Shown: positions 17,958 through 24,102 of the stretch, in pieces | How positions within the stretch are numbered: the first letter of the stretch is position 1 | Layout: each line of letters opens with the position of its first letter | NCBI GenBank assembly: GCA_017444525.1 | Contig: JAFSWL010000008.1 | Span: 1-44,463 of the forward strand | Reading direction: 5' to 3' | Source: Alphaproteobacteria bacterium | GTDB lineage: Bacteria > Pseudomonadota > Alphaproteobacteria > RF32 > CAG-239 | DNA: 44,463 nucleotides | Position numbers and translations under genes: made by a program | Notes under the pieces: generated by a model | What the model saw: the letters and a program-made list of their open reading frames with translations, nothing else | Databases searched by the model: none | Told to the model about the DNA's origin: nothing

Positions 17958-18179
17958 TTATTCGATAAATTTGATCCAATATTTTTCCATATCAGCATTG
18001 TTATTGCGATTCGCACCTGAATATTCTAATGCAAGTTGTCGCATTGCGGTTATAAATTCTGCAGAAGTACGCTGCAGCGAAGCTTTGAGATTATCTTGTT
18101 CGTTATATATGTTTTTTATAGCTCCGAATAAGACACCAAAAAAAATTAAGTAAAACGTTAATTTTAAAAATCGCAACAT
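17958..18179 (-). CDS. Small membrane-anchored protein of unknown function
   Basis: This 73-residue product is read from ATG 18179, five bases after a strong GGAGG. An upstream in-frame ATG at 18191 would overlap the binding site itself and adds only MEED. One hydrophobic segment near the N-terminus (LKLTFYLIFFGVLFGAI) is followed by a ~50-residue polar helix (NEQDNLKASLQRTSAEFITA). No family is recognised. It lies between AT-rich non-coding DNA and a lipoprotein gene on the same strand. Confidence 0.55.
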   Translation of the reverse strand: MLRFLKLTFYLIFFGVLFGAIKNIYNEQDNLKASLQRTSAEFITAMRQLALEYSGANRNNNADMEKYWIKFIE

Positions 18180-18239
18180 ATCCTCCTCCATTTTAAGTGT
18201 AAATATGTCGATTTAGAGAGATATCAAGCTAATCCGAAG

Positions 18240-18279
18240 CATAAAAAATCTCCGCCCTGTAAATTATAAAGCGGAGATT
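18240..18279 (-). terminator. Terminator downstream of the lipoprotein gene
   Basis: AATCTCCGC (18247-18255) and GCGGAGATT (18271-18279) form a perfect 9-bp stem. On the minus strand the hairpin is followed by a T-run, about 20 bases after the 18297 stop codon. Confidence 0.85.
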
Positions 18280-18296
18280 AAGAAAAAAACAAAGGA

Positions 18297-18890
18297 TTAT
18301 TGCCGTTGAATGTATTCAACAACTTTTTCCACTTCAATTTGTCCCAGTTTATCCAAATCCGCCACGCTTTGCTTTTTTTCAACCGCATAATCAGTAGCTT
18401 CGTTAATAAGATTTTCGCAAATCTTGTCTTGTAAAATAACATTAACTAAATCTTCGTGCAAAAATGAATTTTTACCGGCATTAAATGCCATGTATGTATC
18501 ATCATTAATTCCGACACCGTACTTATGAGCTCCCAACCCCAAAAAATAATTGACCATGGCCGATGCTGTAATTGGTTTTGCTACAGCCATCGCCCCCATG
18601 GCAAATGCTGCGCAAAAATAATATTGCTGGGGAGCACTGAGTTTTTTAAATTCTTTTTTGAACTTTTCTGTATTGCCGCCGACTTTTTTTGTAAAATTAT
18701 CTTCGAACACAACTACTTCTTGAGCTTTTTCTTCGACAGCCTCATTAACATCGGCATCAATAACATCTGCCGAGATATTTTCCTCTATTTCGGCTTTTTG
18801 TATGGTCATTTTTTGTTCGTTCGATTCATCTTTACCGCAAGCACTCAATAATAGCGCAGCGCATCCTAAAATAACAAATATCTTTTTCAT
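18297..18890 (-). CDS. Predicted lipoprotein, unknown function
   Basis: The start at ATG 18890 (MKKIFVILGCAALLLSACGK) has GGGAGA at proper distance; the ATG six bases upstream is too close to it. LSAC is a clean lipobox, so Cys18 should be lipidated, and the following Gly-Lys gives no inner-membrane retention signal. After an acidic linker (residues ~30-65, EKAQEVVVFEDNF) the C-terminal ~130 residues look helical, with a hydrophobic stretch FAMGAMAVAKPITASAMVNY and a Lys/Asp/Val-rich end. It contains two further cysteines (YYFCAAF and DKICENL). I do not recognise the family. It is a monocistronic unit bounded by a terminator. Confidence 0.65.
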   Translation of the reverse strand: MKKIFVILGCAALLLSACGKDESNEQKMTIQKAEIEENISADVIDADVNEAVEEKAQEVVVFEDNFTKKVGGNTEKFKKEFKKLSAPQQYYFCAAFAMGAMAVAKPITASAMVNYFLGLGAHKYGVGINDDTYMAFNAGKNSFLHEDLVNVILQDKICENLINEATDYAVEKKQSVADLDKLGQIEVEKVVEYIQRQ

Positions 18891-18943
18891 GCTCATTCTC
18901 CCGCAATTTTTTTCAAAGCTATCACTTATTTTCTAAAATATCG

Positions 18944-20065
18944 TTAACATTGCGGTTCAAGAGTTATAAGAATGACATCGCTCGGTGCTCCGAGGCGCAT
19001 CGGAGGTCCCCAATAACCTGCACCGCGCGAGAGTATTAAAACGGCATCGTTAAGGCGGTATTCTCCTGCAATAAATCCGGCATTGCCTAATTTAGATAAC
19101 AGATTAAAGGGAAATATCTGTCCGCCGTGAGTGTGTCCTGCAACCATTAAATCAATCTGTTTTGGCTTGATTTGTCTGAAAATTACAGGAGAGTGAGATA
19201 ATACGATTCTGTAATCATCATAATGTGCGCGACTGACGGCTTGAGTGAGGTCAACTTTAAATGCGGTATAATCCGGTACTCCGCCTATAAATACTCGTGC
19301 GCTTTCAATTCTTATGCCGCTGTTATGTAATATTTTCCAACCGATTGCCGCAAATTCGGCTTCCCAAGCATAAGGGTTATGATAAATTTCATGATTGCCG
19401 AGTGTAAAACAGATACCTTGCGGTGCTCTTAGTTTTTTAATAATACGCAGCTGTTTTTGCATACATTCTTTGGAGTCGTCGGCAATATCTCCCGGCATTA
19501 AGATAATATCGGGGTGTAAATTATTAAAATAAGATATTTGCTTTTCGATTTTTTTTAAAGGAGTCAGGCGATTGATATGCCAATCCGATATTACCAGAAT
19601 TTTTAATGTTTGCTTAATTCGAGTGCTGCAATATTTAAAATGCAGTACTCGGGGCATCTTTTCGGCAGCATAAAGAGAATAAGCAGTGCACAAAAATAAT
19701 ATAAGCAATGTAATCATATTTGCCGTTCGTGCAGCGGTAATCTCAAAAGGTGAGGGTATTTTGCCGATTCCTAAAATATATAATGTATACCACACAAAAT
19801 CACGGATAATCAGCAAACAAAACATTAAAAAGGCCATTCCCAACAGCAAATGGCATATTCGTATAGCAATGGTATGAGCTATTGATAATTTCCCGTTTTG
19901 CCGCTTTACATGCCAAATCCCAAGCGGTGACAACCATGCAGCTAAAAAAACGCCATATATAAGTATTGTAATACTGCTTCCGTAATCAGCCCGCGCTGTA
20001 AATGAGTATCCGCTGAATAAACTGCATAAAGTTCCGATAATTAAATAAACAATCAAAAATCCCAT
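18944..20065 (-). CDS. Membrane-anchored calcineurin-like metallophosphoesterase (copy 1)
   Basis: The 373-residue protein has an N-terminal membrane half with about four hydrophobic segments (residues 1-135) and a C-terminal metallophosphoesterase domain. All five motifs of the fold are present in order: SDWHIN (DxH), GDIADD (GDxxD), GNHEIY (GNHE), SHSP (His) and GHTHGGQIFPF (GHxH). The ligands for two metal ions are therefore intact. The start follows AAAGGA by six bases. It is paralogous to the plus-strand gene at 20754, and the two are divergently oriented around a putative RNA. Candidate roles are the YkuE/YaeI group or a UDP-2,3-diacylglucosamine hydrolase of the membrane-anchored LpxG type; the sequence alone cannot choose. 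Confidence 0.85.
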   Translation of the reverse strand: MGFLIVYLIIGTLCSLFSGYSFTARADYGSSITILIYGVFLAAWLSPLGIWHVKRQNGKLSIAHTIAIRICHLLLGMAFLMFCLLIIRDFVWYTLYILGIGKIPSPFEITAARTANMITLLILFLCTAYSLYAAEKMPRVLHFKYCSTRIKQTLKILVISDWHINRLTPLKKIEKQISYFNNLHPDIILMPGDIADDSKECMQKQLRIIKKLRAPQGICFTLGNHEIYHNPYAWEAEFAAIGWKILHNSGIRIESARVFIGGVPDYTAFKVDLTQAVSRAHYDDYRIVLSHSPVIFRQIKPKQIDLMVAGHTHGGQIFPFNLLSKLGNAGFIAGEYRLNDAVLILSRGAGYWGPPMRLGAPSDVILITLEPQC

Positions 20066-20164
20066 AATATATCCTTTATTGTTTTGTATTTATTATATGC
20101 GGAATAATATATGGAAAATCAACTAATAAAAACGCTTATTATTGCAAATACATAAATATTTTTA

Positions 20165-20575
20165 TCAGTCCTAAAAAAGAAAGCCTCTGACAACTCGTGT
20201 CAAAGGCTTAAGCTTAAAACTAAAGCAGGATGCTATTACGCGCAAATTATGGGAATGGTCGCTACCAAACCGACTCAACTGCTTGTCATTGTTTTTTTGC
20301 TTCAGGGAAGGTCATTTGCGAACCTGCCCGACAGTTTAAGAAAAACATCTGAAATGCTTAGGGCCGCTTGTCACCCGTTAACATTGGACTTTCAATTCAG
20401 AAAGGTTGCTTTCGCTCGCCACTACTTACAACAATCACCCCAAAACGTATTTTCGGCGACAGCTCAGAATTCTGATAAGAACCTGAGGATCACCCGACCG
20501 CGATGTTGAGCAGATTTCCTGTTTTGCATTCAGACGGTTTTTTGGTATGTCCCAAAATCACTTGGTCTGCCACTT
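20165..20575 (-). ncRNA. Candidate structured non-coding RNA of about 400 nt, unidentified
   Basis: No convincing gene covers this stretch. On the minus strand it ends in a strong terminator (20171-20209). Several helices can be drawn: GCAGA/TCTGC near the 5' end and CTCAG/CTGAG around 20465-20487. The size would suit RNase P RNA or a tmRNA, but I cannot find the RNase P core (GAGGAAAGTCC, ACAGAA) or a tmRNA T-arm with CCA. A motif TCGCAAATGAC resembles the start of a tmRNA tag, but that frame stops after five codons. The segment AGTAGTGGCGAGCGAA near 20415-20430 resembles helix text of 23S rRNA domain I. The 5' end is approximate. Confidence 0.5.
20171..20209 (-). terminator. Terminator of the candidate RNA
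   Basis: On the minus strand AAGCCT-T-TGACA pairs with TGTCA-G-AGGCTT around a short loop (20181-20209), followed by TTCTTTTTT. This is a canonical Rho-independent signal about 100 bases upstream of the metallophosphoesterase start at 20065, so the RNA is a separate transcript from that gene. Confidence 0.85.
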
Positions 20576-20670
20576 TTTTTCGTGCGATGCAAATTTTCTT
20601 AAACTAATATATATAGTATGGAAGAATAATTTTATAACAATTTGAATTTGGTTGTTTTGTAACAACTTTT

Positions 20671-20684
20671 TTGACATCTGTCAA
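20671..20684. promoter_or_regulatory. Perfect palindrome providing TTGACA boxes on both strands
   Basis: TTGACA-TC-TGTCAA is a perfect inverted repeat, giving a consensus -35 box in both directions. On the minus strand a weak -10 (TACAAA) lies 17 bases on, towards the candidate RNA. On the plus strand no good -10 follows at 17 bases. It may also be an operator, as it lies just upstream of the plus promoter at 20693. Confidence 0.5.
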
Positions 20685-20692
20685 GAAAAAAC

Positions 20693-20721
20693 TTGATTGT
20701 TGCAGCGCAAAATATTATACT
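20693..20721 (+). promoter_or_regulatory. Sigma-70-type promoter for the 20754 operon
   Basis: TTGATT (20693-20698), a 17-base spacer and TATACT (20716-20721) match the consensus closely. The implied start near 20728 leaves a leader of about 25 bases before ATG 20754. Confidence 0.7.
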
Positions 20722-20753
20722 GTTGCGGTATTGAAATCATGGAGCAAAAGTAA

Positions 20754-21878
20754 ATGACCATGTGGATTATCATCATGTGGACAACGCTGATTATTACCGG
20801 TATGGCATTGGTGTATGTCAGCCATCGCGTGTGCAAATTCGGCTTTATTCGTTGCCTGACAAAAGAAAACGAAAAGCGCAAGGCTTTTATCGGCGGCGGC
20901 ATTGTATTCGGCGGTTTCGGTGTACTCTGCTGGCTGCTGAACTTTATGAATGCAATTGTCTGTATTGTTTATTTTGCTTTAGCTTGGCTGATTTGTGATT
21001 TTGTGTTCTTTCTGGCGGAAAAACTGCGCAAGCGTCCTTTCAAGCGCTATTATTCAGGCTTTTTCGCCGTTATAATTGCCTTCGCCGCGCTAGTCTCCGG
21101 TTGGTATCTTAATCACAATGTTTGGCGCACCGAATACAATCTTGTTACCGCAAAAAATATTGAAAATCTCAAAATTTTGATGTTTGCCGACTCACATTTG
21201 GGAACTACTTTCAATGCCGACGGATTTGCCGAGCATATTGCGACAATGCAGGCCGAAAATCCGGATGCGGTAGTGATAGTCGGAGATTACGTCGATGATG
21301 ATACTTCGCTCGAAGATATGCGTGCCTCCGCCCGCGCTCTCGGTTCTTTACAAACTAAGTATGGTGTTTATTTTGTGTTCGGCAATCACGATAAAGGCTA
21401 TTACGGAGCGGCTCATCGCGGTTTCAGCGCAGATGAACTGATTGCGGAGCTGCAGAAAAACGGTATTACGGTGCTGCGTGATGAAACGGCTTTAATCGCC
21501 GACGCTTTCTATATTATCGGGCGCCACGATTTTTCTGAGGTCAAAGAAATGCATCGGCAACGTAAATCAATGGCAGAAATCACCGCGGAGCTTGATATGA
21601 ATAAATATTCGATAGTTCTGGACCATCAACCGGCGGATTATGCCGCACAAACAAAGTCCGGAGTGGATTTGGTGCTTTCAGGACATACTCATGGCGGTCA
21701 GCTGTGGCCGTTCAATCAAGTAGGCAAATGGATTGGGGCAAATGATCGCATATACGGTTATGAAAAACGCCAAAACACCGATTTTATTGTTACTTCCGGC
21801 ATTTCTGATTGGGCAATTAAATTCAAAACCGGTACTAAATCAGAATATGTGGTGCTGAATATTCAAAAAAAGGACTAA
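20754..21878 (+). CDS. Membrane-anchored calcineurin-like metallophosphoesterase (copy 2)
   Basis: This is a 374-residue paralogue of the 18944 gene. The N-terminal part has hydrophobic segments at residues ~1-22, 45-83 and 98-120. The catalytic domain follows with FADSHLG (DxH), GDYVDDD (GDxxD), GNHDKG (GNHD), DHQPADY (His) and GHTHGGQLWPF (GHxH), so both metal sites look intact. It uses GNHD and DHQP where copy 1 has GNHE and SHSP. GGAG lies nine bases before ATG 20754; ATG 20760 is an alternative. The next gene starts four bases after its stop, so they are co-transcribed. As with copy 1, a role in envelope or nucleotide-sugar phosphoester hydrolysis is plausible but unproven. Confidence 0.87.
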   Translation: MTMWIIIMWTTLIITGMALVYVSHRVCKFGFIRCLTKENEKRKAFIGGGIVFGGFGVLCWLLNFMNAIVCIVYFALAWLICDFVFFLAEKLRKRPFKRYYSGFFAVIIAFAALVSGWYLNHNVWRTEYNLVTAKNIENLKILMFADSHLGTTFNADGFAEHIATMQAENPDAVVIVGDYVDDDTSLEDMRASARALGSLQTKYGVYFVFGNHDKGYYGAAHRGFSADELIAELQKNGITVLRDETALIADAFYIIGRHDFSEVKEMHRQRKSMAEITAELDMNKYSIVLDHQPADYAAQTKSGVDLVLSGHTHGGQLWPFNQVGKWIGANDRIYGYEKRQNTDFIVTSGISDWAIKFKTGTKSEYVVLNIQKKD

Positions 21879-21882
21879 ACAA

Positions 21883-22179
21883 GTGGAAAAAGAACAAGAA
21901 CTTAAAATATATAATGAAGCCATCGATTTTTTTGGGGTAGAATCTCAGAAAATTATGGTTATTGAAGAAATGTCGGAACTAACCAAAGAATTATGCAAGG
22001 AACTGCGCAGCCGCGGTGATATTCCGCATATTGCCGAAGAACTTGCCGATGTGGAAATCACGCTGGCACAGCTTAAGATGATATATAATATTCATCAGGC
22101 GGTGGAAGAGCAAAAAGATTATAAACTTAACCGTCTTGCTAAAAATATGGCAGAGCTGAAAAAAGCCCAAAATCAATAG
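21883..22179 (+). CDS. MazG-like nucleotide pyrophosphohydrolase
   Basis: The 98-residue all-helical protein shows the MazG metal-binding signature: EEMSELTKE (ExxE) followed about twenty residues later by AEELADVEI (ExxD). This single-domain size is typical of MazG-like enzymes that hydrolyse nucleoside triphosphates to monophosphate and pyrophosphate, often as house-cleaning. Translation starts at GTG 21883, eight bases after AAGGA, and four bases beyond the stop of the phosphoesterase gene. Its 3' end overlaps the stop of the convergent MATE transporter gene by seven bases. Confidence 0.82.
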   Translation: MEKEQELKIYNEAIDFFGVESQKIMVIEEMSELTKELCKELRSRGDIPHIAEELADVEITLAQLKMIYNIHQAVEEQKDYKLNRLAKNMAELKKAQNQ

Positions 22180-23501
22180 CCGTAGCGACTGCGCATTTTT
22201 TTAATAAAGAAGAAACTCACGCCAAGAGCCATAATTTCTGCCACGGTAATGGCTGACCAAATGCTGTTTACTCCGAATAATATCGGCAGAATCAAAACGC
22301 AAAGGCACTCAAAAATCATGGTGCGCGAAAAGGCTATCAATGCCGATATCAGTCCGTTGTTGAGCGCCGTAAAAAATCCCGAGGCGTAGATATTGAATCC
22401 CGAAAGCAGAAAAGATATGGAATATATGCGAAAAGCGTATATTGTCATCGTGGTTAAATGAGTGTCTTTATCGACGAATATTCGGGCAATCTGTGGCGCA
22501 CTGACTTCGGCAATAAACGTCAATATGATGGCAGCGGCGAGTATCAGCCGCAAGCTTTTTCGCAGCAGACTTTTCAACTCATTTTTATTACCGGCACCGT
22601 AATGAAAACCGATGATCGGGTTACTGCCGACCGTGTAGCCGATAAATGCCGCCAGAAAAATAAAATTGACATAGGTGATAATGCCATAAATAATCACCCC
22701 GTCTTCGCCGATAAATCGCAGCATTTGATAATTGTACAATATGCCGATTAACGACATTGAAATGCTTGACATAAACTCGCTGGCGCCATTGGTGCAGGTT
22801 TTTATAAGAGCCTTAATATACAATTTGGTGCGCCCTAAATGCAGCAGACTTTTGTTAGGAAAGGCAAAATACAGTAACGGTATCGTTGCACCGATAATCT
22901 GACTGGCGGCCGTAGCCCATGCGGCACCTGATAATCCCCACTTCAAAACGATAATAAATAAGGCATCTAAAAGAAAATTGCTGACACCTGCCACAACCGT
23001 AATAAACAGCCCCAGTTTCGGACGTTCCGCCGTTACCGTAAAAGACTGAAATATAACTTGCAACATCAACGCCGGTACTACCGGAAACAAAATTTTGGCA
23101 TAAAGCATACTCTGTGCCAACAACTCCCCTTCAACTCCAAACGCATGTAATATCGGCTTAATCAAAAACAGTCCGCTCGCGGCAAAAATCACTCCGACGA
23201 CAATAGTAAGATAAATCAGCATAGAAAAAATGCGGTTAGCCTTATAATTATTACTTTCGCCTAGAGTTTTTGCCACCAAAGCACTGCCGCCGCTGCCGAA
23301 CATAAAGCCGATAGTGCTGATTATCATAATGAACGGCCACACAATGTTTACGGCGGCAAACGGTGTCGCGCCGGCAAAATTGGCCACAAACAGGCCGTCT
23401 ATCACGCTGTAAATGGAAGTAAATATCACCATAATCACCGACGGTACGGTGAAACGTAACAATTTGCCGTATGTAAAATGATCCGATAACTGAATTGCCA
23501 T
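22173..23501 (-). CDS. MATE-family multidrug/Na+ antiporter
   Basis: A 442-residue polytopic protein with about 12 hydrophobic helices in two related halves. The N-terminal sequence FTVPSVIMVIFTSIYSVIDG and the following FVANFAGATPFAAVNIVWP are characteristic of MATE exporters (NorM/DinF/MepA type), which expel cationic drugs or metabolites in exchange for Na+ or H+. Length matches the family (about 440-460). It is a single gene on the minus strand, divergent from the 23617 gene and convergent, with overlapping ends, to the MazG-like gene. Substrate is not predictable. Confidence 0.92.
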   Translation of the reverse strand: MAIQLSDHFTYGKLLRFTVPSVIMVIFTSIYSVIDGLFVANFAGATPFAAVNIVWPFIMIISTIGFMFGSGGSALVAKTLGESNNYKANRIFSMLIYLTIVVGVIFAASGLFLIKPILHAFGVEGELLAQSMLYAKILFPVVPALMLQVIFQSFTVTAERPKLGLFITVVAGVSNFLLDALFIIVLKWGLSGAAWATAASQIIGATIPLLYFAFPNKSLLHLGRTKLYIKALIKTCTNGASEFMSSISMSLIGILYNYQMLRFIGEDGVIIYGIITYVNFIFLAAFIGYTVGSNPIIGFHYGAGNKNELKSLLRKSLRLILAAAIILTFIAEVSAPQIARIFVDKDTHLTTMTIYAFRIYSISFLLSGFNIYASGFFTALNNGLISALIAFSRTMIFECLCVLILPILFGVNSIWSAITVAEIMALGVSFFFIKKMRSRYGY

Positions 23502-23566
23502 AATTTTTCCTTATACTGCCCTTATTAAATCGTTGCAGTTATATTGTCAAGCCTACATATAAATGC

Positions 23567-23594
23567 TTGCAAAATAAAATAACTGTCTTAAAAT
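23567..23594 (+). promoter_or_regulatory. Promoter for the C_GCAxxG_C_C gene
   Basis: TTGCAA (23567-23572), a 16-base spacer and TAAAAT (23589-23594) form a good sigma-70-type promoter. A leader of about 15-20 bases precedes ATG 23617, with GAGAGGA as ribosome binding site. Confidence 0.6.
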
Positions 23595-23616
23595 GCGAAA
23601 AAGAGAGGACTGAATT

Positions 23617-23998
23617 ATGGAAAGCAGAAAATTTGAAGCGGCCGAAAAAAAACGCAGCGGACGTTATAATTGCGCTCAGGCAATAACATGTACATATTGC
23701 GATAAGGCCGAAATAGATGAAACAACCGCACTTAATATCGGTAATGCGTTTGCGGTTGGTATGGGGTGCTCAGAAGGCACCTGCGGCGCATTGATAGGGG
23801 TCGGAATGGTGCTGGGATTAGCTCAAAAAAATAGAGCAAAATCCATAAAATCAATGCGCTATATAATGACAAAATTTTTTACAAAGAAACGGAGCAACCC
23901 AATGTAAATTGCTTAAAGGATCTGAGACCGGAAAAGTACTGCGGGAATGTGCAAATTGTGTGGCAGATGCTGCTGAGTTTTTGGAAGATGAACTTTAA
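23617..23998 (+). pseudogene. C_GCAxxG_C_C family redox protein, frameshifted at a T-run
   Basis: The open frame from ATG 23617 encodes the family's N-terminal part: NCAQAITCTYCDK, then GMGCSEGTCGALIGVGMVLG, the Cys-Gly-Ala core. It runs into a TAA at 23905 after TKKRSNPM. The missing C-terminal part is present in the +1 frame: RNGATQCKLLKGSETGKVLR, then ECANCVADAAEFLEDEL and a TAA at 23996-23998. The frames join at six T (about 23875-23880); five T would restore one reading frame of about 126 codons. The conserved cysteines lie on both sides of the break. It is a homopolymer frameshift: pseudogene, phase-variable switch, +1 recoding site or sequencing error. Confidence 0.85.
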
Positions 23999-24043
23999 TC
24001 CATAAGAATAGTGCAAAAAATATAAAAAATTGAATAAAATTAC

Positions 24044-24072
24044 TTGATTTTCTGTCTAAAATGTTGTAATAT
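24044..24072 (+). promoter_or_regulatory. Promoter for the 24103 gene
   Basis: TTGATT (24044-24049), 17-base spacer, TAATAT (24067-24072). It is well placed for the ATG at 24103 with GGAGG at 24091-24095. Confidence 0.65.
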
Positions 24073-24102
24073 GTCGTAACGATTGCATGATGGAGGCATA
24101 AG

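Noticed and set aside
20400-20440. 23S rRNA gene fragment
   Set aside because: About 16 bases match domain I text, with a looser match nearby, but the surrounding sequence and spacing do not follow 23S rRNA. Kept only as a remark.
20249-20509. Plus-strand 86-codon open frame in the phosphoesterase intergenic region
   Set aside because: No family resemblance, no Shine-Dalgarno site, and it lies inside a segment that ends in a minus-strand terminator.
20165-20575. Identification of the RNA candidate as tmRNA (ssrA) or RNase P RNA (rnpB)
   Set aside because: The putative tag start GCAAATGAC runs into a stop after five codons and no T-arm/CCA end is visible. The RNase P conserved core is absent apart from a chance-level GAAAGTCC.
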